Position numbers and translations under genes: made by a program
Notes under the pieces: generated by a model
The model's database searches: none
What the model was told of the DNA's origin: nothing
Seen by the model: the letters and a program-made list of their open reading frames with translations, nothing else
From: Desulfobacterales bacterium
GTDB lineage: Bacteria > Desulfobacterota > Desulfobacteria > Desulfobacterales > UBA5852
Direction: 5' to 3'
DNA length: 5,580 nt
Assembly (NCBI GenBank): GCA_030066455.1
Contig: JASJBQ010000311.1
Coordinates: 1 to 5,580 of the forward strand
In this document: positions 1 to 4,464 of the stretch, in pieces
How the letters are laid out: each line of letters begins with the position of its first letter
Numbering within the stretch: position 1 is the first letter of the stretch

Positions 1-1
1 A

Positions 2-97
2 TCCATTCTGGAGGGGCATCGCCTGCATGCCGAGGTCGAGCTTGCCAAAACGATAAACGAAGTCGAACGCACGGTCAGCCAATCCGAGGGGCCTTGA
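2..97 (+). CDS. C-terminal fragment, possibly TolC/CzcC-type outer-membrane efflux protein (partial)
   Basis: The window opens inside a reading frame that stays open from base 2 to a TGA at 95-97, giving 31 residues. The tail is strongly helical and charged, with ILEGHRLHAEVELAKTINE followed by a VERTV motif and a short polar end. This pattern (LLE-x-RR-x-L-x-A-x-LE, then a final LAELERAVG-like helix) resembles the C-terminus of TolC/CzcC outer-membrane factors, the periplasm-spanning channels of RND metal and drug efflux pumps. That assignment rests on about 30 residues and is inference. The gene is convergent with the small exported protein at 331-672. Small Met- and helix-rich periplasmic proteins are often found next to metal-efflux RND genes, which gives weak contextual support. 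Another frame is also open across this stretch, to a TAA near 135, but its product is Arg/Ser-rich and less protein-like. Confidence 0.5.
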   Translation, partial: SILEGHRLHAEVELAKTINEVERTVSQSEGP

Positions 98-201
98 AAC
101 CCTCTAATCTCCATGATCACGGAATCTTGAGTTAATGACCTCATACAGGGAACTCCAAGCATTTATTGCGTTTAAATACCCAATCATATCAGTGTTAGGG
201 G

Positions 202-217
202 GGTGATGTGGATCACC
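202..217. other. Short perfect hairpin
   Basis: GGTGAT (202-207) and ATCACC (212-217) form a perfect 6-bp stem with a 4-nt GTGG loop in the gap between the two convergent genes. No T-run follows on either strand, so I do not call it a terminator. GGATCACC recurs at 1213-1220 beside another short inverted repeat, probably by chance. Confidence 0.35.
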
Positions 218-258
218 GGCGACAAAGCGTAGAGGCGCTGCAACCGGATGCATTGTTA

Positions 259-296
259 GCGCGACGCCTGAAGAACACTCGCTTCATGCGTCGCGC
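259..296. other. Strong 15-bp hairpin between convergent genes
   Basis: Bases 259-273 and 282-296 are inverted repeats that pair at 14 of 15 positions (mismatch 268/287), with an 8-nt loop at 274-281. The stem lies in the intergenic space between the rightward gene ending at 97 and the leftward gene ending at 331. A bidirectional transcription-blocking or mRNA 3'-end-protecting structure is plausible there. Neither side carries the T-tract of a classical intrinsic terminator, so its function is open. The rest of 98-330 shows no gene I can support. Confidence 0.5.
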
Positions 297-330
297 ATCA
301 CCTGTTTCGCGTAGGTCTTTTCGGCTAAAC

Positions 331-672
331 TTAGTTCCCGTAGATGGTATCGAATGGATCCCATTCGGCCTTCATTTCCATTATCTTCTGGTGGTATTGC
401 GTCTGCATGTCTGAAGAATGATTGTGCGCAATTTCTCTCAGCAGTTTGCTGGTTTCCAGGAGCAGTTCGCTCAATTTGGCTTGGGCCTCGGGGGTGAGAG
501 GCTTGTTGCCGCATTGCTTTGACCACCTTTCCATCTGCCCGGCAAGATCATCCACGTTGGTTTCCATGTTCATGGTTCCGGCGGTGGCTGGGCCGGCAAA
601 AATCATGATCGCCAGGGCCACCACTAGCGATGACCATATATTTATTCTGCGCTTGTTGCGGTTCGTTTTCAT
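331..672 (-). CDS. Small exported helical protein, function unknown
   Basis: This gene encodes 113 residues. The N-terminus has a basic region (K2, R5, K7-R9), a hydrophobic core at about 12-27 and a signal-peptidase I type site, ATA|GT, after residue 31, so the mature protein of about 82 residues should be periplasmic. The mature part is predicted helical and amphipathic: VDDLAGQMERWSKQ, then a turn with the single Cys54, an LTPEAQAKLSELLLETSKLLREI helix at about 59-81, and a C-terminal segment with Met89, Met98 and Met100 and several His. It loosely resembles the small Met-rich periplasmic proteins (repeats of the MxxMxxMM type) that accompany copper or heavy-metal efflux genes in delta-proteobacteria, but it has far fewer Met residues, so a metal role is only a suggestion. 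The start is firm: AAGGAG (679-684) lies 6 nt upstream of the ATG. It faces the probable efflux-protein tail at 2-97. Confidence 0.75.
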   Translation of the reverse strand: MKTNRNKRRINIWSSLVVALAIMIFAGPATAGTMNMETNVDDLAGQMERWSKQCGNKPLTPEAQAKLSELLLETSKLLREIAHNHSSDMQTQYHQKIMEMKAEWDPFDTIYGN

Positions 673-692
673 TTTCTGCTCCTTATGGTTTT

Positions 693-736
693 TTTATACT
701 GTCGTATGAATCGGCACTAGATCACAACTAGATACA
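693..736 (-). promoter_or_regulatory. Candidate promoter of the small exported protein, with tandem 10-11 bp direct repeats
   Basis: On the minus strand a TATAAA -10 hexamer lies at 698-693, only 9 nt upstream of the AAGGAG of the gene at 331-672, implying a leader of about 14 nt. There is no consensus -35. Its place, 17 bp upstream, is taken by two tandem direct repeats, TGTATCTAGT (736-727) and TGTGATCTAGT (726-716). Direct repeats on an 11-bp period that replace the -35 element are the known arrangement for OmpR/PhoB-family activators. Assigning such a regulator here is inference. Confidence 0.35.
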
Positions 737-1026
737 AAAAATTAATTGCATAAGACCGTCGCCGTTATTAGCGCTTGGTATGCCTTAAAAAATTTAATGC
801 TGTGATCAAAATCCAACGTTCGGTATGCGAATGGCTGTTCCTGCGATTTTTTAATCATTAACCATTTGATGTAAAGGGCGCCGACCGGATTCAAAAAGCA
901 ACAGGGGCAGGTCCAAATTTAATATTGGGGGCGGCTCGGGATGTTTTACGGCTATCCAAACCCATTGCACCACTTGGCGATTGGATTCAACCTGCTTCTA
1001 GCGGGTCACCTCTATCAGTGTTATTA
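737..1026. other. Gene-free stretch
   Basis: About 290 bases without a convincing gene on either strand. The open frames across it lack a ribosome-binding site and protein-like composition. It is AT-rich to about 870 and more mixed afterwards. Around 904-920 a GGGGCAGGTCCAAATTT motif resembles one arm of the REP-type palindromes linked to IS200-like (RAYT) transposases, but the second arm is degraded. A perfect palindrome, GTGTTA-T-TAACAC (1018-1030), overlaps the left end of the element that follows. Confidence 0.4.
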
Positions 1027-1174
1027 ACACGAGCCTGTCTCAAAAATAATCTGAGAGCCCCTGGCGGCGTTTTAAGCCGGCTCAAAATACTCACATACTG
1101 CGTGTATGCTCCGCTTTCTCGCTGTCTCACGCCTTGCCAGGAACCCTAAGCTTAATTTTGAAATACACTCGTGT
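1027..1174. repeat. MITE-like or degenerate palindromic element, about 148 bp
   Basis: The two ends are inverted repeats that pair in a single register (coordinates sum to 2201): ACACGAG 1027-1033 with CTCGTGT 1168-1174, TCAAAA 1040-1045 with TTTTGA 1156-1161, TAA 1047-1049 with TTA 1152-1154, and CCTGGC 1060-1065 with GCCAGG 1136-1141. Near the centre CATAC (1094-1098) pairs with GTATG (1104-1108) around a 5-nt loop, and AGCCGGCT (1075-1082) is a palindrome. No protein-like frame or ribosome-binding site is present. Non-coding DNA of this size with inverted ends is typical of MITEs and other dispersed repeats. I could not find a clear target-site duplication, and copy number in the genome is unknown from this window. 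Confidence 0.55.
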
Positions 1175-1229
1175 CACTTTTCGCAGCATCCAAATAAAGG
1201 CGGGATTGGAACGGATCACCAGTGATATG

Positions 1230-1259
1230 TTGACGGGGCGTTTTTCGCTTACACGTCAA
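1230..1259. other. Nested hairpin just downstream of the toxin gene
   Basis: TTGACG (1230-1235) and CGTCAA (1254-1259) form a 6-bp outer stem enclosing GCG-TTTTT-CGC (1238-1248). A second short inverted repeat, ATCAC-CA-GTGAT, lies at 1215-1226. The stem sits 10 nt beyond the toxin stop and could mark the transcript end, but there is no T-tract in the minus-strand direction. Confidence 0.3.
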
Positions 1260-1268
1260 TGGATTTGA

Positions 1269-1853
1269 TCAGACTGGAAATGGCAGTATATCGCAAGCCC
1301 ACTTGGGTAGGGGATCGACTTGAGGTTCATATTTTCCGTTTTGCATTATCACGATTGGTTGAAATCGGTTCCGTTCGGAAGAGTTGTCCAGAATCCAGGC
1401 TTCATCCACGATCGCCAGCGCAGTCTTGATGTGCCTCATGGTTCGCGGAATGCGGGAATGAATCTTTTCCCGGGGCACATGATGCCCGCCTTCCAATGTG
1501 CGCTGGTATACGCGGGCCTCGTTCAGGTGTGAATCGATCAAGTGAATATAAACCAGGATGATTTTATAGCCCAGGCCCTTCGCCCGGGCGATAAGATCGA
1601 CCTTGGATTCATGCGAAAAAACCGTCTCAAAACAAAACGATGCCCCTTGGGTGAGCAGGTCATTCAGGATGGTTGCGGCGATTGCCGCGGCTTGATAGCT
1701 CAATATCACATCATGCTTCGAGCCGATTTTTTTTGCGATCATATCGGCGTTGACAAGCTTGATACCCAAATCGGCCAAATAGTGCTTGAAGAACGTCGAT
1801 TTACCCGCGCCATTTCCCCCGGCCAGGACCCAAAGTTGTTTGTCCTCAGGCAT
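1269..1853 (-). CDS. Zeta-toxin-like P-loop kinase (COG4185-type), toxin of a TA pair
   Basis: This gene encodes 194 residues, the usual single-domain length for the family. A Walker A motif, GGNGAGKST (12-20), follows a short beta strand. NAD at 35-37 is the segment after strand 2 that usually contributes an acidic active-site residue. FETVFSH (75-81) matches the family's FETT-type substrate-binding strand. ARVYQRTLEGGHHVPREKI (113-131) matches the conserved lid pattern RVxxRxxxGGHxVPxxKI, with the catalytic-type Arg in RxxRT form. Zeta/PezT kinases use ATP to phosphorylate UDP-N-acetylamino sugars and so block peptidoglycan synthesis; the exact substrate of this subgroup is not certain. The ATG overlaps the 3' end of the antitoxin gene by 8 nt and is preceded by AGGGAG, so translation is probably coupled. 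All expected motifs are intact, so the toxin is likely active. Base composition is less GC-rich than the CBS genes to the right, consistent with horizontal acquisition. Confidence 0.88.
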   Translation of the reverse strand: MPEDKQLWVLAGGNGAGKSTFFKHYLADLGIKLVNADMIAKKIGSKHDVILSYQAAAIAATILNDLLTQGASFCFETVFSHESKVDLIARAKGLGYKIILVYIHLIDSHLNEARVYQRTLEGGHHVPREKIHSRIPRTMRHIKTALAIVDEAWILDNSSERNRFQPIVIMQNGKYEPQVDPLPKWACDILPFPV

Positions 1854-2250
1854 CGATCTCCCTGAATTCTCCGTTGGAAAACTTCCCGGTTTTCCTTTCT
1901 CCCGTCACAGAATCGACCTTATCGAGAAAGCCGGGCTTGTGGGGGCTGGCTTCAAAATAGAACGGCGCCGAGGTGATGGGCTTGTCAGCGAACCCCTTGG
2001 CGCGATCGGTTTCAAGGCGCGTCAACACGGTGCCGGAATCGATCGCAAAGGTCTGCGCGGGTTCTACGCGTAGTTTCTTCAGGCCCTGAAGAATTGCGTG
2101 GGCGTCTTCCATATCAATGACAGAAGAAATGATTCGCCCCAGGGTTGCCCAGTATTCGACCTGATTGGGAATGGATCGGCATTGCACGGCAGAAGCCGAT
2201 TGGGCGTGTGAAATTAGTTCGGCATTAAGCCTAATTGATTTTGTGGCCAT
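1846..2250 (-). CDS. ParD-like antitoxin
   Basis: This gene encodes 134 residues from the ATG at 2250. The N-terminal 40 residues read MATKSIRLNAELISHA, a Ser/Cys-rich turn and RSIPNQVEYWATLGRI. This is the pattern of ParD-like antitoxins (S-I-R-L strand, then two helices, with a QxExWAxxGR signature), a ribbon-helix-helix-type DNA-binding fold. The remaining 95 or so residues, including YFEASPHKPGFLDKVDS and a polar C-terminus, are probably the toxin-binding part. That makes the protein longer than the roughly 70-residue minimal ParD-like domain. The start at 2250 is preferred because GGAGG lies 4 nt upstream and the family's MAxKSIRL start fits exactly. An in-frame ATG at 2274 would add eight residues but has no ribosome-binding site. 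The gene is first in the operon and its stop overlaps the toxin start by 8 nt, the usual order for autoregulated type II TA modules. Confidence 0.82.
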   Translation of the reverse strand: MATKSIRLNAELISHAQSASAVQCRSIPNQVEYWATLGRIISSVIDMEDAHAILQGLKKLRVEPAQTFAIDSGTVLTRLETDRAKGFADKPITSAPFYFEASPHKPGFLDKVDSVTGERKTGKFSNGEFREIDA

Positions 2251-2313
2251 GATACCTCCATCGATCCTATCCATGGTGACGCAAATAAAACTGAATTGAT
2301 GCTTTTTGCCACA

Positions 2314-2370
2314 AAACTACTGCTATGTCGCATATTTGTCAACTTGGAGATTGAGGCCCTGATGTCGCAT
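2314..2370 (-). promoter_or_regulatory. TA operon promoter with two 9-bp operator-like repeats
   Basis: On the minus strand a perfect -35 hexamer, TTGACA (2342-2337), is followed after 17 bp by TAGTTT (2319-2314), a weak -10. The 9-mer ATGTCGCAT (plus-strand reading) occurs at 2325-2333, inside the -10/-35 spacer, and again at 2362-2370, upstream of the -35. Each copy is itself an imperfect inverted repeat (ATG-N3-CAT). The start-to-start distance is 37 bp. A repressor bound to these sites would block polymerase, the expected layout for autoregulation by the antitoxin or the antitoxin-toxin complex. AT-rich DNA at 2401-2430 could serve as an UP element. The binding protein is inferred. Confidence 0.55.
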
Positions 2371-2375
2371 GCGTA

Positions 2376-2400
2376 ATCCCACGCCAGACCCTTCTGGGAT
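2376..2400. other. Inverted repeat upstream of the TA promoter
   Basis: ATCCCA (2376-2381) and TGGGAT (2395-2400) form a 6-bp stem with a 13-nt loop next to the upstream operator-like repeat. It may be a further regulatory site or chance. Confidence 0.2.
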
Positions 2401-2434
2401 CGAAAAATTTTAAATATCAAAATATATTGAATGG

Positions 2435-2651
2435 TTACAGTCGATTGGGCGCCGGCGGCAGGGGTTTTACCCAGCCGTGATGACGATTGGAAAAAGAAAG
2501 GCTGGTATGAGCCGCCCTTTTTTGGGGGGGGGGGGACAAAAAAAGCCAATGGCTTGGTTTCACGACGGCTTTGGCATCGCCGCTACAAACCCAAACGTCT
2601 GGAAAACCTGCATTCACTGTCGGGCTGTTGGTATCTGCTGTCAGCCGGTTC
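2435..2651. other. Gene-free stretch with a 12-G homopolymer
   Basis: No convincing gene is present: frames on both strands are open, but all pass through homopolymers and give Pro/Lys/Gly-rich translations without a ribosome-binding site. Features seen are GGG-N6-CCC near 2461-2472, CCAGCC (2471-2476) pairing with GGCTGG (2500-2505), a run of 12 G (2524-2535) flanked by T6 and A7 that could pair with each other, and the terminator-like stem described separately. The clustering of stems and homopolymers suggests a non-coding repeat or the remnant of one. Confidence 0.4.
2538..2555 (-). terminator. Possible intrinsic terminator of the NmrA-like gene
   Basis: Read on the minus strand, AAGCC-ATT-GGCTT (2555-2543) is a 5-bp stem with a 3-nt loop running into a T7 tract (2544-2538). 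It lies about 100 nt past the stop codon of the gene ending at 2652. The stem is short and the distance long, so this is a moderate call only. Confidence 0.4.
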
Positions 2652-3503
2652 CTACATCCAAACGTCCCTGTAGTCCTCTGCGAACTGTTCGAAGGAAAGC
2701 GGTTCGCGCCCGATGATGCGAGCCACATCCGCACTGGTCTCCGCCACCCGGCCGGCGGCGATGATTTGGTTGAGACTGCTCATGAACGCGATCAGGGCCT
2801 CGGGCATGCCCGCTTCGCGCATGCCTTCAACCGCCGCTTCTTCCGGAATCGGGATCAGTTCGATGGGTTTGCCGGTCTTCTTGGATATGAGCGCCAACGC
2901 TTCCGCATTGGTCAAGGCCTGGCTTCCGCTGAGCGTGTAGGCCTGACCGACATGGGCTTGCGGATCGGTCAGCACCGCGGCGGCTACGGCGGCGATGTCG
3001 CGCACATCGATGAAAGGGATGCGCCCGTCGCCCTGTGACGAGTACACCGTTCCCGCGCGGACCATGTCGCCAAGGAAGGTTGCGAAGTTCTGCATGAAGT
3101 TCTTCGGTCGCAGCAGGGTATAGTTCAGCCCGGAATCGATGATGTGTTGATCACACTGGCCCTGGACACGGGCAATGGTTATCGCCGAGGTTGGGTCCGC
3201 CCCGGCACCGGAGATGCGCACGAGGTGGCCCACACCGGCCTCGCGCGCCGCCGCCACCGCGTTTGCCGTCATATCCACCATGAACGGGTGGGCCGGGGTG
3301 ATGATCATGGCGGCATCGACACCCTCAAACGCGGCCGGCAGGCAGGCGGGGTCGAGAAGGTCGAGTACACGGCCCTCGGCGCCCTGCACAGCTACGCCGT
3401 GCGTGGAACCCGCCCGAACGGAGAACCCGGCGGATTGTAATCGCGGGACAAGCTCACGGCCGATGTTGCCGGTGGCACCGCCAACAAGAATGGTCTTGTT
3501 CAT
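2652..3503 (-). CDS. NmrA-family NAD(P)-binding protein (atypical short-chain dehydrogenase)
   Basis: This gene encodes 283 residues, normal for the family. The N-terminal Rossmann strand ILVGGATGNIG (5-15) carries the GxxGxxG dinucleotide-binding motif. VDAAMIITP (62-70) is the strand-4 segment, GVGHLVRISG (90-99) strand 5, LNYTLLRPKNFMQNF (126-140) the conserved NmrA/HSCARG substrate-side stretch, and IPFIDVRDIAAVAAAVL (162-178) the typical VDVRDIAxxAAxxL motif. The C-terminal part (about 195-283) is the substrate-binding cap. There is no YxxxK catalytic pair, as in many NmrA proteins, so it may be a quinone/aldehyde-type reductase (QorB-like) or a redox sensor; the substrate cannot be read from sequence. 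The ATG at 3503 is chosen because the Rossmann strand begins right after it and AAGGAA lies 8 nt upstream. The frame extends to 3701, but the extra 66 residues are Arg/Pro-rich and not family-like. It follows the NTF2-like gene in the same direction after a 213-nt gap. Confidence 0.88.
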   Translation of the reverse strand: MNKTILVGGATGNIGRELVPRLQSAGFSVRAGSTHGVAVQGAEGRVLDLLDPACLPAAFEGVDAAMIITPAHPFMVDMTANAVAAAREAGVGHLVRISGAGADPTSAITIARVQGQCDQHIIDSGLNYTLLRPKNFMQNFATFLGDMVRAGTVYSSQGDGRIPFIDVRDIAAVAAAVLTDPQAHVGQAYTLSGSQALTNAEALALISKKTGKPIELIPIPEEAAVEGMREAGMPEALIAFMSSLNQIIAAGRVAETSADVARIIGREPLSFEQFAEDYRDVWM

Positions 3504-3635
3504 GTCTATGGTTCCTTTACCAGAAGGAATGCGAAAAAGTCGTCTGGCCCCGTGTGGTGTTGGGTGCGCGCTGAAGACCCTCGAAAAACCGATGGGTTCC
3601 GCCGGCGCGCGACCCGCCATGGCGCATCGATCAGA

Positions 3636-3695
3636 CGGGAATTCCCGCAAAACGGGAATCGCGTATTGAGCCGTATCGGGCCGCAGAATCCCGAT
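3636..3695. promoter_or_regulatory. Cluster of palindromes upstream of the NmrA-like gene
   Basis: CGGGAATTCCCG (3636-3647) is a perfect 12-bp palindrome. Its right half also pairs with CGGGAAT (3653-3659) around a 5-nt loop, and ATCGGG (3675-3680) pairs with CCCGAT (3690-3695). All lie in the 213-nt gap between the NTF2-like and NmrA-like genes. They may be operator half-sites for a separate NmrA promoter or an RNA switch point between the two genes. No T-tract follows, so a simple terminator is unlikely, and I see no strong promoter hexamers. Confidence 0.35.
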
Positions 3696-3716
3696 GGTCA
3701 ATCGCTTCCCTTTGTT

Positions 3717-4181
3717 TTAACGCAGTTGATCAAAACGTTCCAACGCTTCGGCGCTGGCGTAATGCGTTAGCCGTTCCACGGCTTTTTCCGCAGCCGTAAA
3801 ATCACTGCACGGCGTTCCATCGGGCCAGAAGGCGGCGATGATTTCCGTGTCCAGAAAATCCTGGAATTCGTGCACCAGGCCATCCTTGAGCCGGTACCAG
3901 GCCACCCCGCGGTTCAGGTAGCGCCCGCCATGGGCCGGGCGGCCGGTGGTAAACCAGTGGACCGCCGCCATGTCGTCCTTGAAGATCGCCCATTTGCTGT
4001 GGAATCGCAGGCTGCCCCCCATGGCCTCCTGGATGCCCCGGAACAGGTCGATGATGGCCTCCCGCCCGGCGACACGGTTGGGAAAGCTCGAGCCCGGAAA
4101 TTCCAGGGTGCAATCCGCGTGCATCATGCGGTGCATGGTTTCAAAATCGCTGGAAGAGAAGGCGTCATAGAAATCCAGAAT
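3717..4181 (-). CDS. NTF2/SnoaL-like protein, start codon non-canonical
   Basis: The frame encodes 139 residues from the first ATG at 4136, or about 154 from the start proposed here. The fold signature is of the NTF2-like/SnoaL alpha+beta barrel: FYDAFSSSDFETM (helix 1), HADCTLEFPGSSFPN (first strand), GREAIIDLFRGI (helix), then strands with WAIFKDDMAAVHWFTTG, NRGVAWYRLKDGLVHEFQDFLDT and a C-terminal helix. Such proteins are small isomerases, hydratases or binding proteins for hydrophobic or steroid-like ligands; the substrate here is unknown. Helix 1 is encoded upstream of the ATG: the frame is open back to a TGA at 4197-4199, and the family-like residues begin at about 4181. AGGAG (4188-4192) lies 6 nt before ATT (4181-4179) and 9 nt before CTG (4178-4176). 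The ATG at 4136 has no ribosome-binding site. No ATG, GTG or TTG exists in frame upstream. So the start is probably ATT or CTG, or an ATG lost by one substitution. It precedes the NmrA-like gene in the same direction. Confidence 0.75.
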   Translation of the reverse strand: MLDFYDAFSSSDFETMHRMMHADCTLEFPGSSFPNRVAGREAIIDLFRGIQEAMGGSLRFHSKWAIFKDDMAAVHWFTTGRPAHGGRYLNRGVAWYRLKDGLVHEFQDFLDTEIIAAFWPDGTPCSDFTAAEKAVERLTHYASAEALERFDQLR

Positions 4182-4204
4182 ACCTTGCTCCTCAATTCAG
4201 CAAG

Positions 4205-4250
4205 GACCTAACAATTATTAATAAGATTGAAATTTATTCCCACAATAGAG
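4205..4250 (-). promoter_or_regulatory. AT-rich promoter region of the NTF2-like gene
   Basis: A sharply AT-rich island in otherwise GC-rich DNA, directly upstream of the AGGAG of the NTF2-like gene. It contains the perfect 10-bp palindrome TTATTAATAA (4215-4224), several -10-like hexamers on the minus strand (TATTAA, AATAAT) and a partial -35-like TTGTGG about 16 bp upstream of TATTAA. The position fits a promoter, but the exact hexamers are uncertain. Confidence 0.3.
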
Positions 4251-4333
4251 ACCCGCCTGCAAAAATCGCTTCCCTCGGCCTACGGCTTTAGATGCATCTG
4301 ATCAACCACAGGCCCCCAATCCCCGGGGCGCCG

Positions 4334-4464
4334 TTATAGCAGCCGGCTGGAATTGGCACCCATGATCAGCGCTGCATTGCCCGTCGTAGATGCCTCAGCG
4401 TCGATCGGGGCCTCGACGTCCCGGCCCGGGATGACGGCCACTTCACATTCGGGGGCACGGGTCG
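4334..4464 (-). other. Possible orphan coding remnant downstream of the CBS gene
   Basis: In the 283-nt gap after the CBS gene, a minus-strand frame different from the CBS frame reads ECEVAVIPGRDVEAPIDAE followed by ASTTGNAALIMGANSSRLL and a TAA at 4336-4334. Codon third positions are strongly G/C, as in the neighbouring genes, which suggests real coding history. The only start in frame is a GTG that would give 35 residues, without a visible ribosome-binding site. I do not recognise the sequence. It may be a degraded gene end, an extended C-terminus lost by frameshift, or chance in GC-rich DNA. Bases 4251-4333 show nothing else I can support. Confidence 0.25.

Noticed and set aside
192..270. 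Two GTTAG motifs that could suggest an integron attC site
   Set aside because: No matching inverse core (RYYYAAC) at the right spacing and no paired R/L boxes, so the match is not better than chance.
925..1149. Open frame of 74 codons on the plus strand
   Set aside because: It crosses the palindromic element and has no ribosome-binding site; its translation is simply a reading of the repeat.
2251..2274. Longer antitoxin start at 2274
   Set aside because: No ribosome-binding site; the ATG at 2250 has GGAGG and matches the family N-terminus.
2214..2549. Open frame of 111 codons on the minus strand upstream of the antitoxin
   Set aside because: It runs through the poly-G tract, the TA promoter and the antitoxin start, has no ribosome-binding site and an implausible Pro/Lys start.
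2435..2734. Open frame of 99 codons on the minus strand overlapping the end of the NmrA-like gene
   Set aside because: It overlaps a well-supported gene in another frame, depends on the homopolymer run and has no start signal.
3504..3701. 66-residue N-terminal extension of the NmrA-like protein
   Set aside because: It is Arg/Pro-rich, precedes the Rossmann strand that normally starts the protein, and the downstream ATG has a good ribosome-binding site.
3870..4211. Plus-strand open frame of 113 codons opposite the NTF2-like gene
   Set aside because: It is the antisense shadow of a recognisable gene, and its translation is not protein-like.
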